From assembly GCA_039026915.1 (NCBI GenBank), contig JBCCLJ010000005.1, positions 10,766 to 74,765 of the forward strand: DNA of 64,000 bases, in the 5' to 3' direction. The notes beneath the pieces are model-generated. The model did no database searches and had not been told where the DNA came from. It worked only from the letters and a program-made list of their open reading frames with translations. Origin of the DNA: JBCCLJ01 sp039026915 (lineage in GTDB: Bacteria; Acidobacteriota; Thermoanaerobaculia; Multivoradales; Multivoraceae). Of this stretch, positions 7,598-14,260 are shown piece by piece (position 1 is the first letter of the stretch; each line of letters starts with the position of its first letter). A program made the position numbers and the translations under genes.

Positions 7598-9181
7598 TCA
7601 CGCCGCGCGCGTGAGATCGCGGGAAGGTTCGGACGAGACCCTTGTGGACTTGCGCGCTGGGACGAATGCGAAGCAAGCCGCCAGGAGCACTGCCAGGACA
7701 AGAAGGGATGCATCGACCGGTAGAGACCTCACGAACCAGAAGTCCGCCGTCACGAGGTCGTAGGCTGCGATGCCTCCCAGAGCTGCGGCCGAGGCGAGCC
7801 CGCCGGCGCGCACCATGAACCGAAGGCGCGGCACGGCGAAGAGCAGCGCGACGTAGCCGACCCAGACGGCGAAGAAGACCGTCGCGGCCTGCAGGCCGCT
7901 GACCCGTGCCGCTCCGATCGAAACGCAGGTCGCGAGGACCTGGCCGATGCAGACGCCGAGGATGAGTCGCTCGAGGATCTGAAAGGAGCGCAGATCGGCG
8001 CGCTCTCGCCGGCGTCGTTCGAGCCACAGGTAGAGCCCGGAGCCGACGCAGAGGGTCAGAAGCAGCCCGGAGACGAAGTAGAGAAGCTTGAGAAAACCGC
8101 CACCGAACGTCCCGAAGTGGAGAAGCGACGTGAGGGACATCAGCCGGGCCCCGATGCCGCGTCCGTTGAACGTCTGGACGTAGAGAGTCTCGCCGGTGAC
8201 GAGGCTGAGCCGGTGGCTTTCGGGGGCGTCGAGGGTGCGCTGCGGGGCTTCGGCGAGATCGAGGGTGATCTCGGCGGCCTGATCGCCGTAGTGGGTCAGC
8301 ACGAGGCGACTGACTTCGTATCCCGGGTGTTGAGCTTCGAAGTCCTCGACCAGCGGTCCGATCGGCAGCATGTCTGCCGTTTCGCCGACGAACTCCTGCG
8401 ATTTTCCACTGAACGCCTCGACGGCCTTGTCGAGGTCTCCACCGAAGGCGCTGAGGACCATGACCGGCGCGAACAGGGTGAACAGCCCGAGCAGCGCCCC
8501 AGTGAAGGAGAGCATGCCGCCGAAGAGCAGGCTCCACGTACCGACCTGCTTGTGCAGATCGCTGAAGCTCATGCGCAGGCTGGGTCGCCAGCGCAACAGG
8601 AAGATCTCTCGCACCAGCTGGGGATGCGCGGCAACCCCGCTGATGATCGAGATCATCAGGAAGAGACCGGCAAAGCCGACGAGCATGCGGCCGATCACCG
8701 GCAGCTGGAGGTGGGTGTGCAGGCCCGTATGGAAAGACAGGGCCGATTCGCCGACTTCGATCTGCTCGCCGTTCGCAGGGTCCCAGTGCTTGTAGTGCCA
8801 CTTGCCGTCTTCGAAGAAGCTTGCAGACAGCGTCGGATGACTCTCTGACGGCAGCTCCAGGAAGACGCGGCTGTCGGTCCGCTGCGCCTCTTCCCCGCCC
8901 TCTTCACCCGGGGCGGGCGACGGTTCGGCTCTCGCTCGAGGATCCACTTCGGCCATGGCCAGAGCGACCAGGTCGCCGATCGGCTGAGGGTTCGATGCCG
9001 GCTCGAGGCGCAGCTCCGGCTGCTCCCAGGTCGCGAGCTCGTGCTCGACGATGGCGACCGAGCCCGAAAGGCAGACGACGAAAATGACCAGGCCGGCGAC
9101 GATGCCTGTCCAGGAGTGGAGGTCGTAGTGCAGCTTGTACTGCCGCTTGGAGATGCCGAAGGGGCCTACCTTTTTGCTCAT
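7598..9181 (-). CDS. PepSY-associated transmembrane protein
   Basis: 527 residues with the PepSY_TM layout: an N-terminal RQYKLHYDLHSWTGIVAGL segment leading into the first membrane helix (about 20-45), a periplasmic domain, then further helices near 165-190, 205-240, 360-385 and a cluster at the C-terminus (about 405-510). Conserved His in LHYDLHSW and FHTGLH and a second PepSY-like stretch near 270-310 fit the family. PepSY_TM proteins of this type accompany siderophore or heme uptake genes and are thought to act in ferric reduction at the inner membrane. The next two genes upstream resemble DUF3649 and DUF3325, the usual partners, with 25 bases between; no TonB receptor lies in the window. 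Confidence 0.85.
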   Translation of the reverse strand: MSKKVGPFGISKRQYKLHYDLHSWTGIVAGLVIFVVCLSGSVAIVEHELATWEQPELRLEPASNPQPIGDLVALAMAEVDPRARAEPSPAPGEEGGEEAQRTDSRVFLELPSESHPTLSASFFEDGKWHYKHWDPANGEQIEVGESALSFHTGLHTHLQLPVIGRMLVGFAGLFLMISIISGVAAHPQLVREIFLLRWRPSLRMSFSDLHKQVGTWSLLFGGMLSFTGALLGLFTLFAPVMVLSAFGGDLDKAVEAFSGKSQEFVGETADMLPIGPLVEDFEAQHPGYEVSRLVLTHYGDQAAEITLDLAEAPQRTLDAPESHRLSLVTGETLYVQTFNGRGIGARLMSLTSLLHFGTFGGGFLKLLYFVSGLLLTLCVGSGLYLWLERRRRERADLRSFQILERLILGVCIGQVLATCVSIGAARVSGLQAATVFFAVWVGYVALLFAVPRLRFMVRAGGLASAAALGGIAAYDLVTADFWFVRSLPVDASLLVLAVLLAACFAFVPARKSTRVSSEPSRDLTRAA

Positions 9182-9206
9182 GATGACGATCCTCGGAGTT
9201 CGGGGC

Positions 9207-9536
9207 TCAAGGCTTGAGAAAGATGTAGCCGGCAGCGGCCAAGAGGAGCAGCGAGACGAGCGAGATCAGGGCTCTCTTCCACGCCCTCTTTCCGGTCCGG
9301 GCGAAGAGAATCCAGATCATGGCGATCGGCATGGCCAGCGTCGCCGCCAGTCCCCCCTGGAGGGCCTGGTCGAGGCCGTCGTACCCGGGAACCCAGAGCG
9401 TGACGACCAGGCCGGTCGCGACGCCGACGAGGAAACCACCGATCAGTGACGCGCTGATGCGGCCCCGCCAACCGACCTCGATGTCGGTGTCGGTGGGGCC
9501 GGAGGGAGTGGCCAGGACGCGCTCGGGACCCGTCAT
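9207..9536 (-). CDS. small membrane protein, DUF3649-like
   Basis: 109 residues from the ATG at 9536, which overlaps the stop of the preceding gene (ATGA). Two or three membrane helices are visible at about 30-50, 60-80 and 85-105, ending in AAAGYIFLKP. Its size, position between a DUF3325-like gene and a PepSY_TM gene, and the pattern of helices suggest the DUF3649 family, small inner-membrane proteins that accompany iron-uptake PepSY genes. Assignment is mostly by context, since the sequence itself gives few diagnostic residues. A longer reading upstream of this ATG exists but is Arg-rich out-of-frame sequence of the neighbouring gene. Confidence 0.6.
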   Translation of the reverse strand: MTGPERVLATPSGPTDTDIEVGWRGRISASLIGGFLVGVATGLVVTLWVPGYDGLDQALQGGLAATLAMPIAMIWILFARTGKRAWKRALISLVSLLLLAAAGYIFLKP

Positions 9537-9871
9537 AGCGAGGTCCCCACGGCGACGGCGGCGAGCACCAGCGTGCTGAGGCCGAAGAAGCCCACGGTGC
9601 GCTGTGCCAGCTTCGGAAAGAGGCTGAGCCAGGCCGTGACGAAGGAGGCTCCGAGCCCGAGTGCGAGTGCCCACCAGGGCAGCGCGCGCGGCCAGCCGAG
9701 GGCCGCAAGGTAGCCCGCGAGAGAGAGCGCGAGCGCGGTCCATCCGAGCCGTGAGAGCCAGGTAGGAGCACGCTTGGAACTCGACCCGGTGCGCTTCCAG
9801 TTGGCCGTCGTCGAGGAGGCGAGAGCGCTCAAGGCGAAGACGACCGCAGAGGTCGCCGCGACGGCGGTCAA
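9533..9871 (-). CDS. small membrane protein, DUF3325-like
   Basis: 112 residues beginning at a TTG at 9871; GAGG 11 bases upstream is the only nearby ribosome-binding candidate and no ATG or GTG is available, so the start is uncertain. Helices are visible at about 1-20, 40-62, 65-87 and 90-110. The central LGWTALALSLAGYLAALGW stretch resembles DUF3325, the small membrane family found beside DUF3649 and PepSY_TM in siderophore loci. It shares a four-base overlap with the next gene, so the three genes are one operon running toward glnII. Confidence 0.6.
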   Translation of the reverse strand: MTAVAATSAVVFALSALASSTTANWKRTGSSSKRAPTWLSRLGWTALALSLAGYLAALGWPRALPWWALALGLGASFVTAWLSLFPKLAQRTVGFFGLSTLVLAAVAVGTSL

Positions 9872-9909
9872 GGTTCGCGCCTCGTCGGCGCGCCGGTGCT
9901 GATCATTGG

Positions 9910-9929
9910 CCGATCTTGGACCAGATCGG
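9910..9929. other. intergenic hairpin between DUF3179 and DUF3325-like genes
   Basis: CCGATCT (9910-9916) pairs perfectly with AGATCGG (9923-9929) across a six-base loop. It lies just after the DUF3179 gene on the minus strand and before the DUF3325-like gene. A T-run follows only on the plus strand, so a classical minus-strand terminator is not proven; it could attenuate read-through between the two genes. Confidence 0.4.
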
Positions 9930-9963
9930 TCCTCTTTTCAACGGACCAGCGCCTGCGGCCCTG

Positions 9964-11331
9964 CTACTTGACGAGTCGCGTGTCGGGGTACGCGGCGCGC
10001 CAGCCGAACCAGAAGGCGCGCTGCGCCGAGAAGCGCTCGAGAGTGCGTCCGTCCGTCGAGGTCAGGCCGGCTTCGCTCAGCGTCCACTCGTTGCCCTCGA
10101 CGTCGGTCGCCGTCTGATCGCGATCCCACTTCTTGAATTTCAGCCCGCCGGTCTCGTAGGCGCGGTTGCCGCCGGTGCGATCGGTGAGGACGACGAAATC
10201 GGTGCCGTTGAGGGTGTCGTGGTAGACGGGCTGCTTGTTGAGGAACTTGGCGGAGATCGCCAGGGACTCTTTCTCTCCGGTCCTCGGAATGAAGGTGAGT
10301 ACCTCGTCCTTGTTCTTGAGCCGCTTGTCGCTGTCCGGCACGTTGAACATCAGCTCGTCGGTGGCGAAGTACTCCTTGTAGGCGACGCCCTCGCCGTAGT
10401 CCCGGTCGTAGCCGGTGTCGAGCGACAGCACCTTGGTGTCTGGATGACGGCGCTTCCACTCCTTCCAGCGGGTCGTGACGACGCTCCCGGGGCGCAGCTG
10501 AATGTCCTTGCCGACGAGCGGTCCGATGACCGGCGAGCCGGCCATCGTGCTCCAGAGCGTCTGCGTCGCCTTGTCGAACATGAGCTTGTTCGAGCGGTAG
10601 AGGAAGCCGCTCGTGCCGAGTTCGTGGTTCGTTCCCTCGAATTCGGTCTCGTACAGGATGACGGTGCCACACAGCGTGCAGTAGACGCCGGCCACCGGGA
10701 CGCCGCCGACGGTGTCGACGAACATCTCGTGCCAGGCCAGGATGCGCTTCGGATAGGCCCGTGCGTCACCGTTGACTTCGATGCCGAAGACGACGTTGGC
10801 GTCCTGCATGTAGGTCGCCTCGTCAGCGTTGATCATCTTCGGTGATCGCAACGGGGGGATGCCGTCCTGCTTGACGCCGCCCCAGCGCACTTCATCGAGG
10901 CGGATGGTCGACGTCCTCTCGGTGTCGAAGTAGCCGCCGAAGAGCGGATCCAGATTGCTGTACAGCTGGCTCTTGAACTCGGCGTAGTCGGGGTGCAGCT
11001 CCGGCGGCTTCGACCAGATCCACTCGTACCACTCGTCGAGCTCGTTGCCGATCTGCTGTCCCGTCTGCTGGCGGAGAGCGCGCATGCCGAGTTTCTGCAC
11101 GTCCGGCTGCCGCGAGAACCTCAGGACCTCGACCATCATGACCGCGAAGCCAGGGTGCCAGTTCTTGGAGATGCGCTGGATCGCCGCGGGGCGCTGCGCG
11201 ACGTCGCCGACGAGCAGGGACAGAAATTCGGCGGAGGGGTCGAAGTCGGCCTCGGCAGCGTCGACGGTCGGAGCCGTGAGGAGCAGGAGAGCGAGGCAGA
11301 GGATCGAGGGCAAGAGTCGGGTGTGGGTCAT
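9964..11331 (-). CDS. DUF3179 domain-containing secreted protein
   Basis: 455 residues starting at an ATG preceded by GGAGAGCTC, with a signal peptide ending near residue 25 (VDAAE). Residues about 165-455 match DUF3179, a family of unknown function with a conserved cysteine pair: here CTLCGT near residue 219, in the typical GVPVAGVYCTLCGTVI context. Other family traits are GIEVNGDARAYP, HEMFVDTVGG, TLWSTMAGSPV and FGWRAAYP. An N-terminal extension of about 140 residues is helical. It is oriented with the PepSY operon but separated by about 90 bases and a hairpin, so it is probably transcribed separately. It is divergent from the cytochrome-monooxygenase gene. Confidence 0.88.
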   Translation of the reverse strand: MTHTRLLPSILCLALLLLTAPTVDAAEADFDPSAEFLSLLVGDVAQRPAAIQRISKNWHPGFAVMMVEVLRFSRQPDVQKLGMRALRQQTGQQIGNELDEWYEWIWSKPPELHPDYAEFKSQLYSNLDPLFGGYFDTERTSTIRLDEVRWGGVKQDGIPPLRSPKMINADEATYMQDANVVFGIEVNGDARAYPKRILAWHEMFVDTVGGVPVAGVYCTLCGTVILYETEFEGTNHELGTSGFLYRSNKLMFDKATQTLWSTMAGSPVIGPLVGKDIQLRPGSVVTTRWKEWKRRHPDTKVLSLDTGYDRDYGEGVAYKEYFATDELMFNVPDSDKRLKNKDEVLTFIPRTGEKESLAISAKFLNKQPVYHDTLNGTDFVVLTDRTGGNRAYETGGLKFKKWDRDQTATDVEGNEWTLSEAGLTSTDGRTLERFSAQRAFWFGWRAAYPDTRLVK

Positions 11332-11510
11332 GAGCTCTCCGATGGGGGCGTCGAGTGGCGCGAGGGGAGGGGGGCTTTCAAGGACGTCTTACGGCGCCGG
11401 TGGCCCTTCCGGATTGACCGATTCTGCTCGCGTTTGGATCGTTCGGTGGATCCGAGTCGCTTCCGCTGCGCGCCGGCGCAGCAACTTTTCGAGGCGGATG
11501 TCGTAGGATA

Positions 11511-11523
11511 TTGACAGTGTCAA
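11511..11523. promoter_or_regulatory. inverted repeat in the divergent intergenic region
   Basis: TTGACA and TGTCAA form a perfect dyad around a single central G in the 261-bp gap between the divergent DUF3179 and copper monooxygenase genes. It could be an operator, or a promoter -35 element whose symmetry is fortuitous; no matching -10 at 17 bases is obvious on either strand. Confidence 0.35.
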
Positions 11524-11592
11524 GATTGAGTCCGGCGGCGACTCGCTGCTCGCTCTGGAGACCGCGCTCCTCAACTCAGGAGGCCTCGAACG

Positions 11593-13173
11593 ATGTCCAA
11601 CAGATTCTTTTCTCTCTCGCACCGCACTGGAGTCGGCCTGCTCGCCGCATTCGTCGCGCTCCCCGCTGTGGCCTCGAACGGAGCCACGATGGACCGTCCG
11701 ACCTTTGTCGACGACATTGCACCACTGCTGCACGAGAACTGCAGTAGCTGTCATCAGCCCGACGAAATCGGTCCCATGGCGCTGCGCAGTTACGACGAGG
11801 TGCGTCCGTGGGCCAAGTCGATCGCCAAGGCGGTCAAGAACCGCGATATGCCGCCGTGGGATGCCGACCCTGGCTTCGGACCTTTCACCAACGACATCAG
11901 CCTCTCGGAAGAGCAGATCGACACCGTGGTGCGATGGGTGGACGCCGGTGCACCGCGCGGTGACGGCGACGAACCGGCGTGGCAACCGCCGGAGACAGCG
12001 GGGGAGTGGCAACTCGGCGAGCCCGACTGGGTCTATGAGTTCGACAGCTACGACGTCGCCGCCGACGGTCCCGATCAGTTCAAAGTCGTGCCGATCCCGA
12101 CGGGCTTCGAAGAAGACCGCTGGATCAAGGCCGTCGAAGTTCTGCCGGGGGACCCCTCCGTCGTGCATCACTTCATCCTCTGGCGCGCCGACGAGAGCAA
12201 CAGCAACCAGGACGCCTGGCTCGCCGGTTGGGCGGCCGGTGCGCCTCCGGGAGTCTTTCCCGAGAAGACCGCACGCCTCCTCCCCAAGGGCCGCAATCTG
12301 CTGGGCGACTTCCACTACCACCCGACGGGCAACGCTGCGAGCGACAAGACCCGTATCGGCCTGCACTTCGCGGATCCCGAAGAGATCGACAAGGAGTTCG
12401 TGAACCTCTGGATTCTCAATGCCAGCTTCAAGATCCCGGCGGGCGATCCGAACTACCAGGCCAAGGCCTCCTACGTCTTCCCGCAGGACGTCGTCGTGCG
12501 CTCGCTCGCGCCGCACATGCATTACCGCGGCAAGGACATGAAGTACACGGCCTACTACCCGAACGGCACGGTCGAGGAGCTGCTCAGCGTGAGTCGCTAC
12601 GACTTCAACTGGCAGGGCGGTTACGACTTCGAGGAGCCTCGACATATGCCGGCAGGTACCAAGGTCGAGGTCGTCGCGCACTGGGACAACTCTCCGGACA
12701 ACCCTCATAACCCGGATCCCACCGTCGACGTCACGTGGGGCGTCGAGTCCGAGGACGAAATGCTCATCGGCTTCCTCGACTACACGGTCGTGGAGGGTGT
12801 GAGTCCGAAGCCCGTCAGCCTGGTTCTCGGCAAGCTCGCCGAGCTCTCCGAGGAGTTCCCGGGTGAGGTCTGGCGCTTCGACGCCGTGCGCACGCCCGGA
12901 GGCGAGCCCGAGCCCATGGCGGTGCATCTGCCGAAGGACGGCTCTGCCGGCGGCTGGTACGTGCAGATGGGCACTCTCGTCCTGCCGGCGCCGATCCAGG
13001 AGGTCGTCTGGGAAGGCAACACGGTGACCGCCAAGGCGATGATCCCCGGCCAGACGATGGAGATCGAGGGGCAGCTGCAGGACGATGGCTTTCTCGACCT
13101 GTCGATGGGCGGCGGAACCATGAAGGGCAGCCCCGCGGAGCTCGAGGCCAAGCGCCAGATTCCGCAAGGTTGA
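11593..13173 (+). CDS. cytochrome c / copper type II monooxygenase-like secreted protein
   Basis: 526 residues with a signal peptide to about residue 28. A cytochrome c-like domain has one heme site, CSSCH at 50-54, and a likely Met ligand in the MPPWDADP region near 95. The C-terminal half resembles the copper type II ascorbate-dependent monooxygenase (PHM/DBH) core: VVHHFILW near 191-196 (first copper site), FHYHPTG near 240-246, and LAPHMHYRGKDM near 304-315 (second copper site). Together this suggests a periplasmic oxidoreductase with its own electron-donor heme; the substrate is unknown. Fusions of this kind are frequent in Acidobacteriota and Planctomycetes. A strong hairpin terminator follows, so the gene is probably a single transcript. 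Confidence 0.82.
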   Translation: MSNRFFSLSHRTGVGLLAAFVALPAVASNGATMDRPTFVDDIAPLLHENCSSCHQPDEIGPMALRSYDEVRPWAKSIAKAVKNRDMPPWDADPGFGPFTNDISLSEEQIDTVVRWVDAGAPRGDGDEPAWQPPETAGEWQLGEPDWVYEFDSYDVAADGPDQFKVVPIPTGFEEDRWIKAVEVLPGDPSVVHHFILWRADESNSNQDAWLAGWAAGAPPGVFPEKTARLLPKGRNLLGDFHYHPTGNAASDKTRIGLHFADPEEIDKEFVNLWILNASFKIPAGDPNYQAKASYVFPQDVVVRSLAPHMHYRGKDMKYTAYYPNGTVEELLSVSRYDFNWQGGYDFEEPRHMPAGTKVEVVAHWDNSPDNPHNPDPTVDVTWGVESEDEMLIGFLDYTVVEGVSPKPVSLVLGKLAELSEEFPGEVWRFDAVRTPGGEPEPMAVHLPKDGSAGGWYVQMGTLVLPAPIQEVVWEGNTVTAKAMIPGQTMEIEGQLQDDGFLDLSMGGGTMKGSPAELEAKRQIPQG

Positions 13174-13203
13174 CCCCCCGGGGCAGACCCCGACGAGACC
13201 TTT

Positions 13204-13240
13204 GGGCCGAGGAGTTGTTTCAGCTTCTCGGCCCTTTCCT
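13204..13240 (+). terminator. rho-independent terminator after the monooxygenase gene
   Basis: GGGCCGAGGAG (13204-13214) pairs with CTTCTCGGCCC (13224-13234), eleven base pairs with one G-T wobble, around a nine-base loop, followed directly by TTTCCT. It lies 31 bases after the stop codon. Confidence 0.8.
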
Positions 13241-13362
13241 CGTCTGTCCACGGCGACCTATCCCAAGTCCGTCCTCATTTATTTACGATCGTGCATACTG
13301 GAAAGCAACGTTCAAGGGGGCGGTCCGAGCTCGCGTGAGGGCGCCGTCCGCGGGGAGAGTGG

Positions 13363-14070
13363 ATGCGAAGACGAGCCTGTGGTCAGAGAGAGTCTTGGTC
13401 GCTCCTCGTTTGCACGTTGGCCGTCGTCGCCCTCGCGCTGCCGCTCGCCGGCTGCGACGACGACGATCTTTTCGACCCGTTCGACGTCACCGGCAACGGA
13501 CGCATCCGCAGCGAGTTCCGTGACGTGCGCAACTTCGACGGCGTCGCGCTGCTCGGCGTCGGCGACCTGGAGATCGTCCAGAGCGGCCAGGAGTCGCTGA
13601 TCATCACCGCGGACGAGAACCTGCTCGACCGACTCTCGTCAGACGTCTTCGGAGGCGAGCTGGTCCTCTCCGTCGATTCGAATCGTGAGATTCTGCCGTC
13701 GCGCACGATCGAGTACCGAGTCGAGGCGATCGATCTCGTGTCCGTTGCGCTCGTGGGCGTGGGCGACGTCGACGTTCGTTCCGTCGATACGGCGGAGCTC
13801 TTCATCGATCTCGCGGGGATCGGCGACGTCGATGTCCGGGGAGTTGCCGACTTCCAGGAGATCCGCATCACCGGCGTCGGCGACTACGATGCGCCGAACC
13901 TTGCGAGTGCCGAGGTCGATGTCGATCTCACGGGGCCCACGCGGGTGACCGTCAGAGTTCGCGATCGCCTGACCGGGACTGTCGGAGTGAACTCCGAGTT
14001 GGAGTACTTCGGGGATCCGATCGTCGACGTCGACGGCGGCGGACGCGTACGACGACTCGGGCCTTTCTGA
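13363..14070 (+). CDS. GIN-domain (DUF2807) lipoprotein
   Basis: 235 residues. A basic N-terminus is followed by a hydrophobic stretch and the lipobox LAGC near residue 31, then an Asp-rich DDDD linker. The rest is a right-handed beta-helix-like fold of the head GIN domain family: short repeated strands such as FDGVALLGVGDLEIVQSG, SVALVGVGDVDV, FIDLAGIGDVDVRG and IRITGVGDYDAP, the last three repeating at about 20-residue spacing. GIN-domain proteins are surface-associated with unknown function and often act with anti-sigma systems in Bacteroidota; none is next to this one. GTG and ATG starts are both available upstream; I use the ATG because it gives a normal signal sequence. Confidence 0.8.
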   Translation: MRRRACGQRESWSLLVCTLAVVALALPLAGCDDDDLFDPFDVTGNGRIRSEFRDVRNFDGVALLGVGDLEIVQSGQESLIITADENLLDRLSSDVFGGELVLSVDSNREILPSRTIEYRVEAIDLVSVALVGVGDVDVRSVDTAELFIDLAGIGDVDVRGVADFQEIRITGVGDYDAPNLASAEVDVDLTGPTRVTVRVRDRLTGTVGVNSELEYFGDPIVDVDGGGRVRRLGPF

Positions 14071-14073
14071 TTC

Positions 14074-14217
14074 ATGTGGACGATTGTGGCGGCGGTGCTC
14101 GAGCAGCACGGCTTCGAGATGCAGTGGCCGCCGAACCTCGACGTCGTCGACGGTCTGCTGCGCTGCTTCGATCGTCCGTACGCAGAGGCCTACGGCGCAA
14201 GCTGTCGACGTCCCTGA
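14074..14217 (+). CDS. possible small protein, 47 residues
   Basis: An ATG four bases after the GIN-domain gene opens a 47-residue frame starting MWTIVAAVLEQHGFEMQW and ending in a Cys-Arg-rich tail with stop at 14215-14217. Codon choice is strongly G/C at third positions, like the real genes around it, which supports translation. There is no clear ribosome-binding site, so it could be coupled to the upstream stop or be a relic. I recognise no family. Confidence 0.4.
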   Translation: MWTIVAAVLEQHGFEMQWPPNLDVVDGLLRCFDRPYAEAYGASCRRP

Positions 14218-14260
14218 GCGCCTGACGCGGCTCGCCGCGGAGCTACGGTAGTCTCGCGCC

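Noticed and set aside
11389..13251. 620-codon open frame on the minus strand
   Set aside because: Antisense of the cytochrome-copper monooxygenase, which shows heme and copper motifs.
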